Of a DNA stretch of 64,000 nucleotides, positions 34,075-43,926 are shown one piece after another; the stretch's first letter is position 1, and each line of letters opens with the position of its first letter. The DNA lies in contig NC_088796.1 of the NCBI RefSeq assembly GCF_011386835.1, positions 85,147,968 through 85,211,967 of the forward strand, in the 5' to 3' direction. Below the pieces are notes generated by a model that was not told the DNA's origin, searched no databases, and saw only the letters and a program-made list of their open reading frames with translations. This DNA comes from Chrysemys picta bellii. Its lineage: Eukaryota; Chordata; Testudines; Emydidae. The translations under genes were made by a program, and so were the position numbers.

Positions 34075-34494
34075 TGGGATAAAGTGATTTTAGTCAATAG
34101 GTCAATAACGTGCCATCGCTGGTAATTAGCAACAATGGTCAATGATGGGATATTAAAAGTTACTACAGAGAACTTTTTCCAGAGGATCTGGCTAGAGAAT
34201 CTTGCCCGCATGCTCGGGGTTCAGCTGATCGCCATATTTGGGGTCGGGAAGGAATTTTCCTCCAGGGTAGATTGGCAGAGGCCCTGGAGGTTTTTCGCCT
34301 TCCTCCGCAGCATGGGGCAGGGGTCGCTTGCTGGAGGATTCTCAGCAATTTGAAGTCTTTAAATCATGATTTGGGGACTTCAACAGCTGAGTCAAGGGAG
34401 AGAATTCTTCCAGGAGTGGGTGGGTCAGCTTCTGTGGCCCGCATCATGCGAGAGGTCAGACTAGATGATCATAATGGTCCCTTCTGACCTTAGA

Positions 34495-34510
34495 GTCTAT
34501 GAGTCTATGA
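34495..34510 (+). repeat. CR1-B terminal octamer repeat
   Basis: GTCTATGA is present twice at the 3' end, the short tandem repeat typical of CR1 in place of poly(A). Confidence 0.85.
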
Positions 34511-34512
34511 GT

Positions 34513-35273
34513 TGTTTTTTTTCCTGTAGCATGTTCAGGAATGAATCCAGTGTTGCAAATGGGGTCCTAATAGCGCTTTACAAACTGTCTTAATCCTATA
34601 CTTAATACTGCAGTAAATAAGCTCTAAACCTATTTTATTGCTTTTAAATATTATGCAGCTTGGTGGTAGTGTATTTTCTGTGATTACTGTCTATTCATTT
34701 TCTCAGCCAGTATTTGGTAATCTGTGACTTATTTCTAGGCCATTGCCTTTATATTTAGCTACATTTAGTCTTTAATCTCATTTCGCTATACTGAACTACA
34801 TGTGCACTTATCAGCTTTTGAGCCTAAATATGCCCCAATCATTTTGGATTCTGTTATTCTGTAACTGCTCCAACCCATCTGCATTCTCCCTTAGCCTCTC
34901 ACACAATGGCATATCAGCAGCAAAGCTAACTACTTGAGAAACAGTGCCCTTGTCAAGGTCACTGTGATTAGCTTTATTTTATTTTTCTGTTTTTTAAGAT
35001 TGCCTTCCCAAAGCTCTGTCAGGGTTACAGGACAAGCTGCACTTTAGACCCATTTTAGTCCCTCTCAAGTGCACTCTTTTGGGGAAAGGGTTCACTACTT
35101 TCACCCCTCTGGAGGTGGAACACTGCACTTCAACCAGTCTTAAACTAGATCTCTGGACTGCAGCCTCTTTCCCAAGCTTGTTAACCCAACATGCTCAGTT
35201 GGTTTTGGTGATGGTAAGCCCTTTTCTGCCAGAAGCTGGTGTCAACACCTGATTAAAGCAACTCTGTCACAGG
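34513..35273. other. No gene seen
   Basis: AT-rich spacer with nothing recognised. Confidence 0.5.
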
Positions 35274-35605
35274 GTGGCTGGCCCCTGTAAATGAAAGGGG
35301 TTCAGCTGCTCTGTGGCAGATCAGGTGCTCCCAGCTGGGCCGATTAAAAGGGGGGGGGCAGGAATGCACCTGGGTCTGTAAAGGGTCAGAGAGTGAGTGA
35401 GAGAACAAAAGGAAACTGCAGGATTGCTAGATTCCCTGAGAGAAGAGACAGTGACAGCCTAAAATGTAAAGAGTGAGCTGAGGAACTGGACAACAGACCT
35501 GCCTAAAAGAGATAATAGGTGCAGCAGTGAGTCTTTAGCAAGCTAGGGAGAAGTATTGACTTGGGACAGACTTAAAAAGAGCATACTTAAAGGACAGTTT
35601 TATGT
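35274..35605. repeat. LTR-like or unclassified GC-richer fragment
   Basis: Starts TGTCACAGGGTGGCTGG, resembling the reverse start of the LTR-like insertion at 22819-23756 (TGTCACAGGGTGTGGC). It contains GGCCGATTAAAAGGGGG. Ends are not defined; it abuts the truncated CR1. Confidence 0.35.
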
Positions 35606-36104
35606 TATCTTTGACTGGGTTACTGGTCCACTAGACAGTAGGGAAGCTGTAAGCATGATTTTAGTACAGCTTTTGACACAGTCCCATGTGACATTCTCAT
35701 AAGCAAACTAGGGACATGTGGTCTAGATTAAATTAATGAGGTGGGTGCACAACTGGTTGAAAAACTGTTCTCAAAGAGTAGTAATCAATGGGTCATTGTC
35801 AAACTGGGAGAAGGACTGCATTAGAATTCAAAATGACCTTGATAAATTTGAGAACTGGTCTGAAATCAACAAGAGGAAATTCAGTAAAGACAAGTTCAAA
35901 GTACTTCACGTAGGAAGGAAAAATCAAATGCACTGCTACAAAACTGGGAATATCTGAGTAGGCAGTAGTATTTCTGAAAAGGATTTGGGGGGTATAGTGG
36001 ATCACAAATTGAATGTGAACCAACAATGTGGTGCAGTAGCAAAAAGGGCTAATCTTCTGGAATGTATTAGAAGGTTGTCTTATATCAGAGGAGTTGTCTT
36101 ATAT

Positions 36105-36310
36105 CTGTAAAAAGCAACAGAGTCCTGAGGCACCTTATAGACTAACAGACGTATTGGAGCATAAGCTTTCGTGGGTGAATACCCACTTTGTCAGATGCAT
36201 GTCACATGTCATATGCATCTGACAAAGTGGGTATTCACCCACGAAAGCTTATGCTCCAATACGTCTGTTAGTCTATAAGGTGCCACAGGACTCTTTGTTG
36301 CTTTTTACAG
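36105..36310. repeat. 206-bp near-perfect palindrome made of two head-to-head SINE copies
   Basis: The left arm starts CTGTAAAAAGCAAC and the right arm ends with its exact complement. Both contain GGCACCTTATAGACTAACAG, GCATAAGCTTTCGTGGG and TCAGATGCAT. The arms differ only by an AA insertion and one base near the outer end, plus the short centre. The unit is bounded by GTTGTCTTATAT (36093-36104) and GTTGTCTTATGT (36311-36322), a probable target duplication within CR1 copy D. Both arms lack the TTTCAGAGTAGCAGCCG head of the full SINE. Confidence 0.92.
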
Positions 36311-36695
36311 GTTGTCTTATGTGAGACATGGGAGGTAATTGTCCTGCTCTACACAGCACTAGGGACATTTTTTCCCACCCCACTTAGTTTGCTTTTCTCA
36401 AGACTAAACATGCCTAGTTTTAATCTTTCCTCATAAGTCAAAAAGGCAATAAAAATAAATAAGTCAGATTTTCTAAACAATGAGGTGGAAACCTGATAAG
36501 TCTTCAAATATGTTAAGGGTTGTTATAAAGAGCATTGTGATCAATTGTTCTTCACGGAAGGTAGACAAGAAGTAATCAGCATAATCTGCACCAAGGGAGA
36601 TTTAGATTAGATATTAGGTAAAACTTTCTAACTACAGGGATAGCTAAACACTGGAATAGGCTTCCAATGAAATCGTGGAATCCCTGTCACTAGAG

Positions 36696-37031
36696 CAGTG
36701 ACATAGCTAGGAGTGGAAATCTGGGTGAGCCCTGACTTTTGGGTGGGCAGGCAATGACAGACTGTACTAGTTCAGCTGTTCCCTTGATGCTAAGTCCTCT
36801 TCCTAGCCTTGGTGCCCCCAGACACAGGGCTTCACCTGCCGAGCTGGGCACGCACATGGGTCGGCTCAGAAAATGGCAAGGCAGAGCTGCCGGAGCGTAG
36901 CTTTCTGAAGGGCAGGCACATAGCTCCCTCCTGGATTTCAGGTGCCCAAATGATGCTTTGAGCCGCTGTGGCAGCACTACACCACGGCTCAGATTTGGGT
37001 GGGCTGCAGCCCACCCATAGCTACGCCCCTG
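36696..37031. mobile_element. hAT MITE inserted in CR1 copy D
   Basis: The left end CAGTGACATAGCTAGG and the reversed right end CAGGGGCGTAGCTATGG form an imperfect terminal repeat. Eight-base flanks CACTAGAG (36688-36695) and CACTAAAG (37032-37039) match at seven positions. CR1 sequence resumes directly after the second flank. Interior ORFs carry no transposase signature. Confidence 0.9.
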
Positions 37032-37115
37032 CACTAAAGATTTTGAAGAACAGGTTAGACAAGCACATGTCGGGTGGTCTAGGTATACTTGGTATACTGA
37101 CCACTGATGACAACC

Positions 37116-40100
37116 CACTTTCTCCTCCTTCCCTAGGGCAGCTTCTTTAAGTTTTTAGTACCCTTTGCTCTGAGCTTCCAGTCTGGAAAGAATAAACCTT
37201 GAGAGCCTAACTGGAGCCAGGCAGGGGGTATTACTCAATTAAGACTATTTTCTCAAAAACCCTTGGTATTCTCTGGACTATGCCTTATTTTTTCCTCCAT
37301 TTTGTTTCCTGTTTATTTTCCCACCAACAGGGTCCTTTGATTCAACCCCTTGAAGTCAGGCAGATTAATATCATACAAGTAAATAGAGGTGCACCTGATG
37401 GTCATAAAATAATAACTCTCATTCTTCACACATTAGGTGCATATACAGATTTTATTTTAAAAAACCTATGTGATTAGACACTACCAGAATTCCATGTCAC
37501 CAAACATAGGCTCAACATAGGAGCTCTAGAAATGGAGACAGCACGATATTTAGCACTTCCCCTCATTTAGCCTCTAATCACTGGGGCACCTTTGGTGCCA
37601 CAGATATAAATTCAAGTTGCTCGCCTCAGCAGGATTCCTGCGGGAAGTTAGAATTGCCTACCTTCCTTTTATATGATGATCTTACAAGGAAGGAACCATG
37701 CATGGAGAAGAGCAGAGTAGCTCTCACCGCTACTGATCTTCACCTATATGGCCAGGTGGGATTGACTGATAAATCCATAGTCATGGGCCCTGTCACTCAA
37801 CTCTCATCCCACCTTGGCTTGTCCCATCCCAAAACCTTGCTTTGCACTAGTTCATTGGGGAGTTCTGGTTGGACTGTGCTCCACAGTAAGCAGAGGGTTT
37901 GAATCTGCTATTCCTAGTGTTCAGTTTTGCAGTTCTTTGTAATGCCTTTATTGTGCTTTAGGGCTTCCATGGCCATTGAGAAGTCCAGATTTTGTTGTCT
38001 ACTTCAATAGTAATTAAAACTAGCTGGAAAAATTGATCTTTTTCTCATGAAAATTTTTGGAGAAAAAATATCCCCTTTTGAAATTTTCCCGAGGAGAAAT
38101 TCTGGTTTGCCACATGAAAGGAAGTTTTTTTCCCTGTCACTTGCCCATAATTTTTTCCTGTTTCTCAACTTTCATCACTCTGAAAGGAACACTTTTTTTT
38201 GTTACAGTTTTCCAACTGGCAAAAGTTGGAAAATTGCCAAAATGGAGGGGGGTAAGGGAGAAACCCATGCAATTTTGAAACAAAATTCTGAAAATTAAGA
38301 AAAAAATCATTTTAGAGAGAAGTTCAGGTGTTTCATCTAAAAAGAACTATTTAAAAAAATTATAAAATGTCTTCCACAATGATTTTTTTCCTCCTGTGAA
38401 AACATCTATATTCCACCAAACCCTATTTTCCAGGGGGAAAACAGTCTCATAAAATTTTCAACCAGTTCTAATGGAAATGTGCTAACAGAGATGCAAACAT
38501 ATGCCTGGATGAATTGACAAGGTTTTACACCAAAGTAGCTTATTTTAATGTACTCTTTACTTAACAGGTGATGATCTCACTTCAAGGTGAAATTCATCAT
38601 TGTTCAGAGAGTTGGGGCAAGTTCTATGCTTCACTTATGTCCCTCTTAAGTCTTCAAAATAGGATTTAAGTGCCACATAAGCTTTGAGTTGTATCTCTGC
38701 AGAATGGTGAATTTTACCCTTCAGTGGATAAATAATGCAAGGAAAAGTTACTGAAAAAGTCTCATCACGCAAGACCCTAAGGCGGTTAAGCCCTATTGAA
38801 AACCACACCTCACAAACAGGCTTATGCAGTAAGTGATTTTGTGAAATCAATCTTCTCATTACTCTAGGGAATAAAATTTTAATTCAATACTTCATACATC
38901 ATTAAATCAGTGTGGAGGCAGAATAGATCTCTTGGGTCATCCAGTCTGACCCTTCCTTTTTTCTGGTGTCCTCACTCAGTACATCATCTCCATTAATGTC
39001 TTATCTATTCCTGAACTTTACAGTGATGGTCCTTAACTGCTTTCTCTTTTAGTTTTTCACTGTGCTGTTAGTCTAGTTGTTAAGTCTATGTTCATATGTT
39101 TTATCTTAAAATTATTGCATCCTTTAGTTTCCATAATATTTTCTCCAATTTTCTATATCTTTATCAACTACAAGGATCAGAATGAATATTCCATGTGCAG
39201 TTTCATTACAGTTATGAAGCGAGACACTTACTTCTCTAGTTGTATGTGTACATTTAGAGGGATAATATTTAAGAATAGTATTCTCCACAGTAATCTTATT
39301 GCAAGCTTGTATTACTTGACGATCTACAATTCTCCATAAGTATTGCAAACTTGCTGTCCACATACAGATTGGGAAACGATAGCTATCAGTATTGTTATAT
39401 GTGCTCTCTAGACATATTATTGAGTTATAGAGCAAGGTTAACCTCTCTCCATCCCTAAATATGGAGAGGATAATCTTTCCACATTTAGGATTTAAGCTAG
39501 CTTTCTGTTTCCATAACTTTTGTTTCCTTACTTTTGATGCCAAGCCCCTAAAATTGTTAAAACTAAGCTAATCCAAATGAAATTTTACATAGATGATTTT
39601 GTGCCACTTTTTATATAAAGTTTTGAGGCAAATTGAAGAAGGTGTTCAGGAGATATGAAAAATTTTCATTTTTTTTAAAACTTCATCTGTTCTAAATAAC
39701 TAAAAAGATCCAAGTAAAATCTGATGAGTGAATAATATTTTAGTCTATGTTTGAGTCTTTCTATCAATTTTAATATTTGTGATATCACACTTCTGAAAAG
39801 GGACCTACTTTTAAATTTTCTTGCATAACTTTGAGTTTTATTTGTGGATGTTATTCATATTGTAGGATGTTTTGGAATTATCACACTCTATGGACACAGT
39901 AGTGAATGTGGTATAATTACTAGAGAAATAGAGAGAGATTTAAAAATAAAAAATAATTATTTTGAATAGAGGACATTAAAGTTTTTTTAAGGCATGACAG
40001 GAGCAGCTGCATGGGCTGAAAGGCCAAAATAGGAAGCTAGCAGCCAACAACAACAAGATGGCATTCTATAGAAGCTTTTAGTGGATAAATTATTCACGTG

Positions 40101-42517
40101 TAACTGGAGCTGCAGTTAACGTTTTGTTGGTAAGATTAAACTGGTGATTGATTTATTGTCAGTGGCATATATTCCCTTTTCTCTGTTCCCCTCTCGGGGC
40201 CTGATTCTCATTTACATTAAGGCATCTTTCCACCGTACTGTCAGCATTGGCATCCACTTTAAGGTCCCATTACGCTGATAGAGCTGAGTAAAGGGGCCAT
40301 AGTATAAATGAGAACTATGCCGGGGGGCAGGGACAGGGGGAACTAGGAAAAAATGTCACTAAAGTTTCTAAATCGTACAGATATTTTTGCAATGTGAATT
40401 TTTGTTTTAAAACATAATAAGTACACATAACACTCAAAGACTGTTTAGTGGTCCGGATGAAATTAGTCCATTCTACTTCTTAATGATCAAGGGCCCTCAC
40501 CAGCTGGTATGTATTGGCACCTTTACTGGCTGCCTTAGCAGGCAATCCATAGATTGACTGGACATGGAAAATCAACTGCTCTCTCCCACCAGTAGAGATG
40601 GCTTACTCAGAACAAGTCTGAGAGTCATAGGAAGGACAGTGTGAGGAGGACTCTATTGCCTCTGCCTGTGTTGTACCTGTCCTTTCTTTGGATAGATGAC
40701 TTAATTTCTGAAGGTATCATCATGACACTTCCTCCAAATCCTGAATTCATATATGTTTAAAAACTAATGCAGAAATGTTCAGACGAGTACTTCAGGCTAT
40801 GCACCTAAATACTTGGGGCCTACTTTCCAGATGCGCTGAGCACCCACTGCTCCCATTGACTTCAGTGAGTATTTAGATGAAAAAGTATGGATTTAGGTAC
40901 CTAACTTTAGGCACCCAAGTTTGAACATTTTGACTAGAGTGGAAATTCTTTGCAGTGTTTCTGATTGGGGGGGGGGGGGGGAGGGAAGGTGAGGCCTTTT
41001 TTTGGGGGGGGGGAGGGAAGAGAGAGAGAGAAATTGACAAATTGTAGCCATCTTTGAGACTTTCCATTTTTTGTAAAGATTCTGTGACATTTGTATCAAT
41101 ATATTATGATGGACATTTATCACAATTGTATTTTCAAAGTTACTGGTCCATTTTGAATCCCACAAAACAGGAACTGTTTTGAAATTTCAACATTTCTTAT
41201 GAAACTGTTTTTTTACGGTTTTTGACCAGATCAAATTTTGGCCTACAAGTTCATTAAGAGTACAAATTTACACAGAAAGTAATTTATCCCATTCTGTCAT
41301 AACATCTACAGTTCGTTAGTATTTAAAAAGTTGGTAAAATGTTCCTTCACTGTTCAGGGTACCTGGAAAATAGAAAAATGGGAATGCACAATATTAAAAG
41401 TGCTGTCAGTTATACATTGCTATAATGACTGCTAACAGTTTTTGATTAGACATGCTATTTTTCACACAATATGTCTCTGCTAATTCTGGAATTTTAGCTT
41501 TAGTGCTTTTGTTATAAAATGGCATTTTGGAAGGATGACTTCAATTTAAAAGATTTTTCCGTTCATAAGCTGTTAGTGTTTGTTTGTTTTTTATTTTTTA
41601 AGGAACAGCTCAAAATCACGGGTACTATGAACTGATGATTACATGGAGGTCTCAAAGATTACCAAATAGTGAGTTTACAATGCAAATAGCTGAGGCAACA
41701 GAATCCTTTGAGGGGGAGGAGAGAGAAGAGCTGAGGAAGAAATAGTTACAAGTCAAGAAGAAAAGAGATGAGATGATAGAGCCCCGATGTGCAATGGATA
41801 CAGAAAGTGGTTTGCATCTAAATTGATATTTTGATATATTACTTTAAATGTATTTGAAATCCTTCATAGACTATGTGAAACAAGAACAAATGATTAGTTA
41901 GTTTATTTCAGCAGGTAGTGGCTTTTTGGTTGCAATGGAAAATGAAACCATGGAGATAGGTTTTGTTTGTTTTTGTTAATTTAACTGATAACTTCTTTCT
42001 ATCCAGTAGGTGAGGACAGTAACGTGAATTAAATCCAATGTTCAGTATGATAAGTCAAGCCCTGATTCAATAATTCATCGTGCATCCCAAACGGGAATTT
42101 GGGGTATGAAAGAAATGGAAACTGGGGCCAAGACATCTAAATGTTTTGTAAATATGTAATTTTTCTGCATTGGCATTTCAGTTTTATAGTTTATTGAAGT
42201 ATATATATTTTGAATGGGAAGCATGCGGAACCCAGTTTTAATAAGGCCCAGCTCATGCCTCATAGATCTCAGTACAGTGGGGAAATCGTTGTGTGGATCT
42301 CTCCTCCTCACTGTGGACTGGCAGTTACCGGCAGCTTTCCTGGGACACCTCTCTCTGCAGAAACCCATGCAGGTTTTTCCGTGGAGTCCATGCAAGGAGA
42401 CTCATTGTAAACTGTACAAGCCAGTGGAGAAGACGGTGGACAGAAAGAAAGAGCAGGGGAAATGCACATCTCCCCACACACACCTCCATGCTCTTGCAGA
42501 GCTTAAGTAGAATAATA
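37116..42517. other. No gene seen; AT-rich, with low-complexity tracts
   Basis: About 38030-38470 and nearby sequence are rich in GAAATTTTC/GAAAATTTTT-type palindromic words and end TTTTCAACCAGTTCTAATGG, like stretches near 60050-60420 and 63210-63680; these look like one old AT-rich repeat family. About 38915-39010 may be a reversed CR1 tail (CATCCAGTCTGACCCTTCC). G runs occur at about 40967-41010. No coding region recognised. Confidence 0.4.
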
Positions 42518-42534
42518 CAGCCTGAGGCCAGGGC

Positions 42535-42542
42535 TTTATAAA
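42535..42542 (+). promoter_or_regulatory. TATA-like box in the CR1-C 5'-UTR
   Basis: TTTATAAA follows GAGGCCAGGGC near the element start, matching the placement in copy B. Its promoter role is inferred. Confidence 0.35.
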
Positions 42543-42775
42543 TCAGTGCACAAGCGACCAGGGAGCTTTTGTGAACAGGGGCTGCTAACAGGGAGTTTCG
42601 CAAGGGAGTTTGGAAGGGGAGTGGGAAGGGGGCGAAGGTCCCTTGCTGGTTCTGTCTGTTTTCCCTTTATTCCCCTTAAAACCTATAAGCCAACTACATT
42701 CAAAACGTCTTGCTTAAACAACCCTTTCAGCGGACAGGGAGCTGTAGACGGGAGTTTGACAGAGGGAGGCTTACG

Positions 42776-43843
42776 ATGGTTAGAAAGACCCGCAACACCT
42801 GTGCCAGCACTGCTTCTGTCTCCTCCACCTGTGCCTGTAGCCAGACAGAGCGCCTGAGCATGGATGCTTCTACCCAGATCCTGGTGTGGTTTTGCAGAGA
42901 CTGTAACTTGCAGTTTCCACTTACTGATATCCAGGCTGGGGGGACCATCCAATGTGAGAGGTGCCTGCTGGTGGAATCTCTCAGACAGTAGGTGGGAGAA
43001 CTACAGGAGGAGGTGGCTAGGTTGAGGAGCATCCAAATCCACGAGCAATTCCTCGACAGTGTCCATGTGGAGACAGCTGAGGTAGCTGTCCCAGTACACG
43101 GGACTGCTGATACACCACTGGTGGAGGAGGAGATGGCTCAGGGTGGACACTGGCAGCTGGTTACTTCTGGCAGCAGGCAGTGCTCCACCCCTGCTTCGAA
43201 CCCTCCTGCCGTGGTAATAGGTAACCGTTATGCTCTTCTTGATACAGGAAAGAAGGAATCACCCCCTACAGTAAAGGAGGAGAAGCCTCGTACCCCTAAG
43301 GCTGGGAGGTCTGCTGCCACCACTGCGAATAGGAAACATAGGGTAGTGGTGGTCGGAGACTCTCTGCTGAGGGGGACGGAGGCGCCCATCTGTCGCCCTG
43401 ACATTTCATCTCGGGAGGTATGCTGCCTGCCGGGAGCCCGTATCCGAGACGTTACGGAGGCATTGTCGAGGATTATCCATCCCTCTGACTACTACCCCAT
43501 GCTACTCATCCATGTGGGCACAAATGATACTGCGCGGTGTGACACTGAGCGGATCAAGAGTGACTACAGGGCTCTGGGAGTACGGGTGAAGGAGTTTGAA
43601 GCACAGGTGGTATTCTCTTCAATTCTTCCTGTCAAAGGTAGGGGCCCGGGCAGAGACAGATGCATCATGGAGGTGAATGCCTGGCTGCGAAGATGGTGTC
43701 GCCAGGAGGGCTTTGGCTTCCTAGACCACGGGATGCTATTCAAGGAAGGACTGCTAGGCAGAGATGGCGTTCACCTTTCGAGGAGGGGAAAGACCCTATT
43801 TGGACACAGACTGGCTAACCTAGTGAGGAGGGCTTTAAACTAG
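42776..43843 (+). pseudogene. CR1-C ORF1: zinc-finger, coiled coil and SGNH esterase, one stop
   Basis: One frame of 356 codons from ATG 42776 to TAG 43841-43843, broken only by TAG at 42989-42991 (CAG to TAG; context LRQ*VGELQEEVARL). The zinc-finger is at residues about 40-70 (FCRDC and IQCERC). The coiled coil is around the stop. The SGNH esterase starts near residue 190 with VVGDSLLRG, then GTNDTARC and DGVHLS. A Gln-to-stop change by C-to-T is the only lesion, so the protein was functional until recently in this lineage. The role is RNA binding in the CR1 particle, with the esterase a known but poorly understood CR1 trait. Confidence 0.9.
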
Positions 43844-43926
43844 GTTCGATGGGGACAGGTGAGCAAAGCCCACAGGTAAGTGGGGAACATTGAGACCTGG
43901 GAGATGGGTCGGAAACGAGAGGGAGT

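Larger units (their letters stand above)
29715..34512 (+). mobile_element. Near full-length CR1 LINE (copy B), relatively young
   Basis: Contains in order a GC-rich 5'-UTR with TATA-like box, ORF1 (zinc-finger, coiled coil, esterase), ORF2 (endonuclease, reverse transcriptase), a 3'-UTR of about 430 bp, and the terminal repeat (GTCTATGA)2 at 34495-34510. About 4.8 kb, so nearly complete. ORF2 carries only four stops and one single-base insertion. The 5' border is estimated from where GC-rich sequence begins. No target duplication is evident, as usual for CR1. Confidence 0.93.
35610..37115 (+). mobile_element. 5'-truncated, decayed CR1 LINE (copy D)
   Basis: Starts within the reverse transcriptase region (TTACTGGTCCACTAGACAG) and matches copy A closely (TTTTGACACAGTCCCATGTG; TTGAAAAACTGTTCTCAAAG). 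The C-terminal region of ORF2 and part of the 3' end are present (CGGGTGGTCTAGGTATACTTG near 37070). The catalytic FADD region is deleted between about 35805 and 35815. It is interrupted by the SINE palindrome (36105-36310) and a hAT MITE (36696-37031). Confidence 0.85.

Noticed and set aside
42075..42517. Overlapping ORFs just upstream of CR1 copy C
   Set aside because: They lie before or across the CR1 5' border in several frames and do not match CR1 ORF1 or any family I know.
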